Source: Xanthostigma xanthostigma (taxonomy: Eukaryota > Arthropoda > Insecta > Raphidioptera > Raphidiidae). Taken from it: a stretch of DNA of 64,000 nucleotides. The stretch is taken from the NCBI GenBank assembly GCA_963575645.1, contig OY754466.1, positions 12,378,001 to 12,442,000 on the forward strand, in the 5' to 3' direction. The translations under genes and the position numbers were made by a program. Below, piece by piece: positions 35,801 to 47,800 of this stretch. The notes under the pieces are model-generated. The model saw only the letters and a list, made by a program, of their open reading frames with translations, was not told where the DNA came from and searched no databases. Position 1 is the first letter of the stretch, and the number at the start of each line of letters is the position of its first letter.

Positions 35801-38800
35801 AGTTATTCCAATACTTAACTTAGAAGGCGTTGCATTTCACAAAATACTAATGTCAAAAAATTGAATTAAACATTAGAAATGCAGCCGTTTTCATGTTAAG
35901 ACAAGACATACGTTATCTTCTAATTTCCATGTACGGCAAACAAAGACGACCGACCGCGTCGCGCCATGCATTAGACAACAATGCATTTATACAGCTATTT
36001 TTCTATAAAAATTTGTATAAAAAAACTGTTTAGGCAAATTCTGTTATACGAAATCTATGTAAAATGTTCTCCTCTTTCGTTTAAGACTGGTTTCAAACCG
36101 ATCTGATTTAAATTGAGCGAGAAATTAGCAAAAAGCACGCACAGGGTCAGGCGGAACGTTACGCGTTACGAACGTTAGGATTTAGGAACGTTACACTTTT
36201 TCGTGCATGCAGCCGGTGTTTTATCAATTTATAAAATTGGTGATTCATCAATTTATAAGACGTTATCACGTCAAAAAAATAACGAGTTGAAAAAAATCAT
36301 CAAAAAATGTTCCTACACCTGTATATAGTTTCACCATTCATTGCGTCTATTGAAGCGGTCAAACACGGGAGGTACTTATGAAATTTAAAGCTGGGATATT
36401 AGGGAGCTCCGATTTCGAAACTAAGCATACTTTTCACATCCGATTCGTTATCTGAAATAATTATGGATGCTCAGGGCCGGATTTAACATGGGGTCATCTG
36501 GGCCCGGGTCCATAGCGGCAAATTTTTAGGGGCGGCAAAACTGCAAAAAAAACTAGCATTACAGTAGTGTTTTATCTGGAACAAAACTAAAACTTCATTC
36601 CAGTTTTTTTTGTGTGTGTAAGAGAGAGAGAGAGAGGCGGCCGCCGCTTCGCGCAATCTCGGGTTCATTCGGGGGCTGTGTCAGCTGATTGTGTGCAAGG
36701 GAAAGGGGGCCCTGCTGCTTCGTTCATCCTCGGCTCCATTCGGCAGTAAAAAATTTTGCAAGTCTAGTGTAAAATAGAGAAAATTTTGGTTGGATTCAAG
36801 ATCTACCTTGGTTGGATTATAGAGTGCTTTTAATTTTGGGAAGGGGGGGTGTAATTTCGGGGGCCCATAGGCGCAAAATATGTAGATCCGGCCCTGTGGA
36901 TGATAAACGTCGATGGTTGTTTGCGGTAAATCCCGCCCACTGTGCGTACCTATCCTCCTGCGCATTACTTTTGTTTTGTTGTAGACTTTGAATTTTATAA
37001 TTTATTATGTATAAAAAAAACAGCAATTTTTTTTAATCGTATTAAGATTTTGATATGATCCATTCAAAAACTCCTATTCCGAAATAAGACATCTGTAACA
37101 TTTCCAATTTAAATTATGTGATGAGCAGTTTTACTTCTTTGGTGATATTATATTTTCATTTCGAGTATTGAGTAGGATTATACATGTACAGATGCTAAAT
37201 TTTTACGCGAGCTAACAATAGCTCCCGATGGACAGTTTGGAAATCATTGGTATTGAATCAGCATGTAATTAATATGTTGATTCATGTTTTTCGTAAACGA
37301 GTTATACGGTTCGAACGTTCCATGAGATATATAGTCGAAGACATTTTAGAACATTCGAGACTGTCTGGTGTTACGACGTCATTGCGCAGTGCGATTGATG
37401 CGCTTTCATACCGAAAGTATATAAAGCCATGCGTAGCGGGAAACCATAACAATACGAAACACGAAAGCGAAAGCTACGCAAGTGAAAATAATCAAGGCAT
37501 TTACAAAATATTTTGATAAAGCAAAAAGTTTTAGAAGTGAAATAAAATATAAACGAAAAAGAAATAAACAATGGCACCAAAAACACAAGCAATTGGGATT
37601 GACTTGGGCACAACATATTCCTGTGTTGGAGTATGGCAACATGGAAAAGTAGAAATAATTGCAAACGACCAAGGAAACAGAACAACTCCCAGTTATGTGG
37701 CGTTTACAGATACCGAACGTCTCATCGGCGACGCGGCCAAAAATCAAGTCGCCATGAATCCTGAGAACACAGTCTTCGACGCAAAACGGCTAATCGGTCG
37801 CAAATTCGATGATCCAAAAATACAGCAAGACATGAAACACTGGCCATTCAAAGTTGTTAGTGATAGCAATAAGCCGAAGATCCAAGTGGAATACAAGGGT
37901 GAAGTGAAAACTTTTGCTCCGGAAGAAATCAGTTCGATGGTTTTAATAAAGATGAAGCAAACAGCCGAAGTCTACCTCGGTACTACAATCAGCGACGCAG
38001 TAATCACAGTTCCCGCCTATTTCAACGATTCGCAGCGCCAAGCGACCAAAGACGCCGGTGCTATCGCAGGCTTAAATGTACTTCGAATAATTAACGAACC
38101 GACAGCGGCTGCCCTCGCCTATGGCCTCGACAAAAATCTTAAAGGTGAGCGCAACGTTTTGATATTCGATCTAGGTGGCGGAACATTTGACGTTTCTATT
38201 TTGACTATCGATGAAGGCTCGTTATTTGAGGTTAAATCTACCGCCGGTGACACTCATCTCGGCGGTGAAGATTTCGATAACAGACTCGTCAATTATTTTG
38301 CCGACGAATTCAAGCGCAAATTCAAGAAAGATCTTCGTACTAACCCGAGAGCACTTCGCCGCTTAAGAACAGCAGCGGAACGAGCCAAACGTACTTTATC
38401 ATCGAGTACCGAAGCGTCAATCGATATCGATGCGCTATACGAAGGTATTGATTTCTATACCAAAGTCACGAGAGCTCGTTTCGAAGAACTTAATTCCGAT
38501 CTGTTCCGTGGCACTTTGGAACCTGTAGAAAAGGCACTGGCCGATGCAAAACTCGACAAAGGATCCATTCATGATGTGGTATTGGTAGGAGGCTCAACAC
38601 GCATTCCAAAAATTCAATCGCTTCTGCAGAATTACTTCTGTGGTAAATCTCTCAATCTTTCCATCAATCCAGACGAAGCAGTAGCGTACGGCGCTGCAGT
38701 TCAGGCAGCCATTCTCAGCGGTGACACAAGTTCTCAGATTCAAGACGTACTGCTTGTAGATGTCGCTCCACTATCCCTTGGAATAGAAACAGCCGGCGGC

Positions 38801-41800
38801 GTCATGACGAAAATTATTGAACGCAATTCTCGCATTCCGTGCAAACAAAGTCAGACCTTTACTACATACTCCGATAACCAACCGGCCGTTACGATCCAAG
38901 TATTCGAAGGCGAACGGGCCATGACACGTGACAACAACTTACTGGGCACGTTCGATTTAACTGGAATTCCACCGGCGCCACGCGGAGTTCCACAGATCGA
39001 TGTAACGTTCGATCTCGACGCCAATGGTATTTTGAATGTGTCTGCGAAAGAAAGTAGTTCGGGCAACACCCGTAACATCACAATTAAGAACGATAAAGGC
39101 CGTCTATCGCAGAAGGACATTGACAGAATGCTGGCAGAAGCTGAGCAGTACCGAGATGAAGACGAGAAACAGAGAGAACGGGTCGCTGCCCGCAATCAGT
39201 TTGAAGGCTATATTTTCAGTTTGAAGAAAACTATCGAAGACGCGGGAGATAATCTGAAGTCTGATGAGAAAGCAACGATCCAACGAGAATGTGACAGCGC
39301 TTTACAGTGGCTCGACAATAACAGTTTGGCCGATAAAGACGAATACGAACACAGACAAAAAGAACTCGTGAAAGTGTGCAGTCCCATTATGACCAGGCTG
39401 CACGGTTCAGCTGGAGGTGGAATGCCAGGTGGCGGTGGAATGCCAGGTGGCTGTGGTGCACAAGCGGGCGGTTTTGGTGGGAGCCAGAAAAACGGACCGA
39501 CCATAGAAGAAGTTGATTAAAACGTTGAATCCTAATTAACCAGAAATTTTTAATATTTATTTGACTGTGATTTTTAAATAAGTATTATTTATTTTTATTA
39601 TGATGTAGATATTTATTCCAACAGGTTAATCCTGTAAATGATTTTTGTTACTGATGTGGATATACCAAAATAAATAATTTTTTTTAAATATTTAAATAAC
39701 GTTCTATTTTGTTTTCTAGTTTTACTAACTGTAAATGAAAACTAAAATATCAATAAAATTATATCTATTTTTCTGTTATCAAATATCTGTGTGTGAATAC
39801 TTATTTAACGTGACCTAATTTATTTCAGGAATGTGTTGATTATCATGTTAAAAGTAGAGCTGTAAAAGTAACGAGAAATTGTGTACCCGTATGTATTCGT
39901 TACTTAAAGAACCAGTACCCGTTACTTTCGTATCGTTACGTTACTCGGTACTTTTCATGCGACATACAAAAGTGTACTTAACAGCATCAAGCAATAAGCA
40001 TGTAGCTTCGCACCAAAGCGCGTCGCATATGTGATACGACATGAGTCATGACTTCGTACTTTATGAATACTTATAAGTATAACACATTGTGTTCGTATAA
40101 CCGCATCAAACGAGTCGAACTGACATGGATACGAAACATGCGAGTAATGAAATGAATTTGTAAGTAACGATTCGTTACTTCGAGTCAGACGATGTACCTG
40201 TTACTCAGTAACGAATACATACGGTTTGTTACAGCTGTAGTTAAAAGCAACAAAAAAAGGGGTCTCAACATTTTAGCAAAATTTAAGTTTAAAATGTACG
40301 TTAGTGAATTAATTTCATTTAATAGAATTATCTATTCTACATCGTAATAAATGTATCGATTTCAGTATCATATCGGTAGTATCGCAACATTTCTAGTCGG
40401 TAATGTAGTAAACTGTAACATCATATTATGAAGGCGTTTGAAGTATAGCCTGCATGTCGCATGAGAAATGCCATTGTAAAATTAATTAAGTGTCTTACCT
40501 TAGCGCACAACATTAAGCAATTTAAATAGGTCGTCTGAACAAATTTAGAAACTATATCCGGTTCCAATTGAATTCGAATAACTGGTCTTGGAATACGCTG
40601 ATTTAATAATGCATGTAATAAATGCAAACTGATCAAATTATATGATTCATCGATATCGTCACACACAGTTAATTGGATCGACTCACGTAACGATAGCTGT
40701 CTTTCTTGAGAACACTAAAAATATTTCTGATCAGCTTTCGAGTTTAAGAAATTTATATAATTAAATGTGTGGCATAATTTCTTACCAACAGGGAGCTTTG
40801 TTCTTGTTTTAAAATCAAGTTGTACAAAATACAAGCGCATGTTTGTTTCATTATAAGCTTCTCAGTTAAAGCAATTTTTATTATAATATCAATAATTTGT
40901 TTATTATTTATAAATGCATCTAACACTAAAAATATTAAAAAAAAAAACAATTTTAATATTATATTTTTAATCCCGTGCAAAACGATAATAATAACTATGT
41001 TCCAACCTCTCTCCAAACGGTATCGTGTTACATATGAAAACGAAACTGTTTTGTTTTGGTTTTCTGCGCATGCGTCGACTTTCCGCTGTTTTGTGGCTTA
41101 AAGGACAGATCTAGAACCGTTCTAATCTCGGTTGGAACACGTTGACTGACGATAATATTATCGTTCGCAGAGAGGTTGGAACAGAGCTAATAAAAATACC
41201 TGGCATATTGTCATCTGAAATTATCAGAGAACTGCAACAAATTTGTAATGCAGATTGCGATAAAACTGAAGGCTGTTCTTCATATGTAAGAAATGGTATT
41301 ATTCGAGAAATAACTTGAAAAACCGTCCATTTACTGATATCTGGTGGCACGCAAATGGAGGCCAGATTAAGTAGTAATGCAATATTTTCCACTGGAAAAA
41401 TAATTTTAATAAATCATATCGTCGAAATCCATTTTCAAAAAAATTGCAATTGTCGATGTTCATTTATCGATTAATTAACTACTCTCATTTGGAAGAACAC
41501 GATGAAAATGAAATACCCTGAGCAATCCATCAATCACCTAACAACCATAAATTTTATAATTTGGTTCCGAACCATTGAACTAGACCTTTGCGCATATGAA
41601 CGGATATCTAAAACTCGTTTTGTTCGGTAGTAGGGATCGTGAAACTCGAATTGGCCAGAATAAAAATAAAATGCGAAAATGAGAGAACTGACATTTCGTG
41701 GCGTATCTTAATTTGTAAATACAGTACTCTCTCGCTAATCCGTCCCCACAAAATCAAGCTAGTGTCGGATTAGTGGAAGTAACAGAGATAGAACGAAACA

Positions 41801-44800
41801 CTTGTGTTTTTGACATAAAAGGCAGATATACATAGAATCAGCAGATCAAAGAATTCAACTAGTTGAGCGGTCGATTGAAGACAGAGACATTTTTTAATTC
41901 AATATTAAATTAATAGTGACCTTGAGTTGTATTGTAATCTTTTAAATTTGTTAGTGTTTGAGGAAGCCAATTCCATATGGCTTGTCGCAAATGACCGTAG
42001 TTCTCTTGATCTTGTAATTTGATTGCATTATGTACAACAGTGATGACTTTTTTAACTAGGTGAGACGGAGCAGTTTGTATCATATTCATTACGCAAGCCG
42101 CTATAGTTTCGTTACAAGCCACCAGTTGTTCAAGTATTGCATTTGTTTCATTGTGTGTGTCATCACTTTGTATCCACGAGTAAATCTGGTAATGGAAAAA
42201 CAAAAAAGCGTTTATTTTAGGAATACCGATGGCCGATGAGTAATCGCTAGTTTGTACATAATCAATTCTTATTTATATCCACCCGTTACTCGCCTATTAA
42301 TATCAGATAATTATCAGCTCTCATTCATGATCGATTTTTTTTTAATTTGAAGATTCCTAAAAAAACTGTGGAAACTGGTTGACCTGTGAACTAACCGTAA
42401 GACTTATTGATACTATTGTGTTTATAATATACTAGTGGCCCGGTCCGGCTTCGCCCGAATTTGTAGATTGCTACTGTTTATTCGTCGACTTACGTTGCAA
42501 AATTGGTCTCCACGAAAAGCGCTTTTATTTTAACGCGATAATATATAACGTATGTTCATCCTGAAGGTCCATTCTAAATATTGGTGAAAAAAATTTGAAA
42601 TCGAATGAGTGGTTTTGGAGATTACCCTCCGCATACACACAAACTCACAAAATTCGCACTCCCTCTTTATAATATTAGTATAGATTAAAGAATGTCATAA
42701 AAAAATAATTAAGACTTTCTGAGTCATAAAAAACAAAATTGTTGAATTTTTTGTAATTTAATCAAATTACCTATAGTTTTAATGATTTCTCTGATCACTG
42801 TATAAACAAATAGATGAGTTATATGCGATATTGTGCCGGTTGCAAGATTGTGCTCTGCTGGCTGTGCAGGCTTATGCTTGATAAGTGTGCGCGGTCTTTA
42901 AATTTCAAAAACCCTTTCGAACATTGCAAATCCGATCTCAATCGGTAGATTCGTTTTAAAGATATCAAACAAAAATTTGTTTACGCGCGCGCGCTGAGGT
43001 CCATCCAAAACTAGCCAGAATAGCTTCCTAGGACCCCAAAATCCCCAAAACGTCGAGATCTAATGAAAATTCGATTTATGATAATCAAAACGAAAGCAAT
43101 ATAAATTTTTTAATACCGGAAATGTAAAAATGAATTTTAAAACTTACAACAATAGTTTGTAGCTTAACAGGAATGCCAGGAACTGAAAACGCCCAGTGTA
43201 TTAAAGCCCGATGTTTGGTGAAGGCACCACATGAAGCAGTCGCAACTAAACGGACCATTACGTTTATTGCATCGGCACACTGCGGGCTCAATGTAGTGTC
43301 TGATTTTGATAGCCAAGCAACCTGAAATAATTTTGAATGACTGGGCAATAATATAAACATTATTATTAATAGTATTTTGTGCGTCTAGTGAGAGAAGGAG
43401 AAGATTCCATGAGCGTGAAATTTGCCGCATGAGCGTAGCGAGTGCGGTAACACGTGAGTGGAATATTCTCCTTCGATCAATGGTCGCACATAATACTTTA
43501 TTCAACTAGCACAAGTAATATGTCATCGGGGCCCTGATAAAAGAGGAAAAAATAATAAATCACTTCATTGATTGACGTACCCACCGCCCTCGATGCACAC
43601 AAGATGGCCCTGACTTTCGCTGAATTGCGATGCTGTTTTCATATATACAAATCGCTACCGCGTTTCTATTGGTCCAGAAACTATGCAGTAATAATTCATT
43701 ACCGTACAGTTTCGGCTCGCTACCGCGTTCCTATTGGTCTAGAAACTATGCAGTAATACATTATCGTACAGTTTCGGCTCATTATTAGCACTCTACGCGT
43801 CAACATGAAGTAATTTATTATTTCTCCCGAATTTAGCAGGGCCCCGAAATTATATATTACTCACGCGTGTTGAATAAAATATATTTATATGGTAATAGAT
43901 ATAGTACATACACAAAAAGTAAACCATAAGGCTTTTATTATTGGTTTTGGAAAATCGTCGGGCACTTTCAGTTGTTTTATATATTTGATAACATTTTCCC
44001 ATTTTAAGAAACTGTCATTATTGACTCTAAAAAAATCACTCAAACATGTTAATTTAGACACCAGTCAGAATAAATACTTCATAAAACGAGTCCGACCAAA
44101 CAGTCAACTTCGGCAAAATAGTCAGTTTCGGGCAAAAACAAATTGATTGCTACGCTGAAGCCGAAGGTCTATTTATTGCCTATGCCCTATTGTCTACACG
44201 TCCCATCGACAGGCATATCGCTGCATGTTCTTTTACTTTACTTTAGGATTATTTTGAAAAAATCAAATCACAAAAATATTGCACCTATCTTTTAGACACA
44301 TAAAAAAAAAAAAATATGAATTGTCAAAAATAAACACTTTATTTTGGACTATGTAAAACTACTTTTTCCTTTTTTTCTTTGCTTAAAACAGTTTTTTAGA
44401 CTGCAAGTGGAAAAAATTCAAGGTACGACATTGGCTGAAAAAACCTTCGATCGGACTCTATACATAAAACCTACATTCCAAAATTTATAGAATAAAAATA
44501 ACTGAAAATTATAACAGCATGACAATTTTCAGTGGATAAAACTGTATGATTTGGCCACAAGCAAAGATTTCTTGGCAAATTCTGAAGGCCATTTTTTAAC
44601 TGATTCTTGAATGCTTCGATACTTCCCGGCCAACAATTTGCTACATCTAAATCTGATTGTGATAAATTCAATAACAACTCGTTCAAAGTAATTATAATTT
44701 TTGTCGACTTATTTGTGCTAAAAAATGATGAACATAGATTATTTCAAGCGTACAGTGGCTAATATAAGATCAACCATCGACTGTTTTAAAATAGAAAACT

Positions 44801-47800
44801 TCTAGTGATCCGTGCGAATCAGTATGGTGTTTATCCATCCGTCTGTCACGGGGAATTTTCTCCGAAACTACTTGACGTAAAAAAATTGAAATTGGCCACA
44901 GAGACCAGGTGTGGTGGCCCAATCACAGACGTGAACTATAAAAAGTTGAATTTTGATTCTGAAAGTTAACTTCTGGGGGTGAATTGGGAAATGAAAGAAA
45001 AAAAAACTTTTTTAGACTAGTCAAAAAGGTTGTCTGATAGTAATCGCAAGACCAAATCCTACTTCTAACAAAATACATATAGTACAGTCATACAGACAAT
45101 TATGTTGTCATTACATAAGAAAACTATACTTATGTATATAAGAAAAAATATGTTTTAAAATAATTTGCCTGATACTTACGGACTAAGTGCCGAGTAAATT
45201 TGCATTAGTTTTAAAATCCCGTTGTCAATTAACTCACGGGATAAGAGAAAAAGATCATCACTACGCGGTGCTGCTTTATAAAGTTTCCGTAGACAATTTA
45301 GATATGCCTCATATATTGGCCAGTGATTTTTTAGTATTGGTAAATTCTAAAATAAAGAAAGCATCTATAATACCATACGATATCTGTGTTTTTATATTAG
45401 ACAAGCTGCTCCACAAATAAAAGACATTCGATTTCCCACTGCTCTTATCGACTCAATATAGCTCTGAGATTCGTCGCTTAGGGTGAAACCGGAGGTATAG
45501 AACCATACGAGTAATAAGAATAAGAACACACGTCAGCAGTATTTTGCTTTCTCATTTTGCATACTGTATGGTCATATAGAGTATGTCGAAAATTATAGGC
45601 ATTACCACCTATTGGATGAACTGCCATAGTAATTTACAAGCTTTGAGTGCAGCAATGTCGTTTCAGGAAGTCTGTAACCGATATCTGTTGCATGAACCAA
45701 TATGGCGTCAGCTACTGGGCAACGCACACATGTTCATGGCTTACATGTGTCTGTGAAGTTAAACAACTTTGGTAACTATGGCGAAAACAGGTGGAAAGAA
45801 CCGAAATTTTCCCAAGTAGTGACAACAGCGCCATCTCGCGTGCGCCAGAAAACACAGCAAGCATAATATGAAGCTAGGTCTCCTAGTTACAAAAGACTTC
45901 GTGCGTTGTTTATATGGTGTTTCCATGGTTTCTCTATTACATGCCCTCAATTCGTAGGTTCCAATCTGAGAATTGGTGAAAGTATCGAACGGATTTTCAA
46001 TTTATTAATTTTTAATAAGTTGAAAATATTTTTTTAAGAACAAATGTATAAATATTTCAGTTTTGTGTTACTTACGAGTATGTAAATGCTTGCCGATTCT
46101 TTAATAAATTTCGAGACGATTATAAACAATTTTTCTTGCAAATTACTTGCATCGTTTTCCGTATTTTTCAATATTGATGTTAAATTCTTTTGAACTCTGT
46201 AATATTTTTCATTTTTATTTTTAACACGAAAATATCAGGTGCATATGTTACGGTTAATACAAGAAAGTAGTTTATTCGCGAATTAACCGGCTAATACCCG
46301 AATTAACCAACGTCAAGGATTGGTTAATTCAGGTATTAGCGGATTAATTCGCGAATTAACTACTTTCTTGTATTAACCGTAACACATAGATCTTATAAAC
46401 GACCGTTACGTAACAAACAATTTTTTTGGACTAAGATTTCTCTTATAGTTCCCCACTATTGAATCATTTCCCCTTTAACGTGACAGAAAATTTCAAACAA
46501 ATACAGCGTCAAAGAAGTTTTACTTAAAAAAATCAATAAATCTTAAGTTTTTATGTGGCGAAAATTAACTATTTATTTTGTGCAAAAAATAATCCCTTCA
46601 TTTAACGCATCGTTAGGTTTGATAAAGTTGATACTTAGATGGAGAGGAGGGAATAAATAATTTATGGCTGCCCTCCGATGAGATCTGTAATGTTCGGATT
46701 TAAAGTTCTCACTAGGGATGTTAGGGAGCTCCGTAACTTTAACCTGAACTATCGGATATCCGATATAAAAATCTATCCGTAACCGTAACCGACATAAAAG
46801 TTTCGAATAATTTCGGATAGAGGCAAAGTTTAAATGATATTATGTGTTAATAATGTGTATGTTTGGGGCGTTCTACACTAAATCGGAACATTTAAAAAAA
46901 AAATTATTTTTGAATTCCTTCCCGGTTCGGTAGTGAGCCTTTCATAGTTACATGATTGAATCGAAGCAGATATTGCACTCCTTATATTCATAACGCGAAG
47001 CATTTGAATTCAAAACTAATGGATAATCCGAAATTATTTTATATCCGTAACCATATCTGAGACCGGTATGATATTATTCCTAAGTATATCCCTATCCAGA
47101 TCCGAAATTTTATATCCATAACATCTCTAGTTCTCACACCTTTTATCAGTATTTATATTATGTGCGAATATGTTTTAACATACTTCATAACGGCTGTTCC
47201 AAATTGGCACAGCAAAGTAATATTATCGATTTTATTTTCAACATCTATTTCAAACGCAAGCCTGCAGCATTCTATTAAAATATTGGCATCTTTTATTTCC
47301 ACTGTTAATCCAATATTGTTGCGTAAATAATGCGTTGTTTGGAGTAAAATAAATATTGTTAGTATGTTAAGATCTTCATTTAAGTTACGTCTCAATATAT
47401 ACTGGCAACGAGTCACAATTAAAGTTATTTGGAAACTGTTAGACTTTTTTAAATCATCATTGCAAAACCTAAAAATGTTTTCATAAATTTGGACATGTGA
47501 TTATTAAAATGTTTGTTTTACATATTTTTTCTTACTTACTTTAAAATAATAAGATAAATTAAATGTAACGATTGATACACAATTTTGAAACTATTATCTT
47601 GATCTAAAAGATATGGGATTATTCGAAGGATGCTTATTAGAACGTGTGTTGAATGATTATCTTCATAGAATTTCGAACATTTTGAAAAATAGTTGAAACA
47701 CCGTAAAATGTCTTCTTGTAAATTATAATCTATTGTCCCAATGATTTCACTAAAACTCTCAGCAAAATTAGCATCTAACAACTGAATCATACGACATAAC

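Noticed and set aside
38851..39504. Minus-strand frames of 98-114 codons
   Set aside because: Shadows of Hsp70, caused by its codon bias and Gly-rich tail.
45187..45420. 77-codon plus-strand frame
   Set aside because: It is the shadow of minus-strand exon 4, which has both splice sites and fits the phase.
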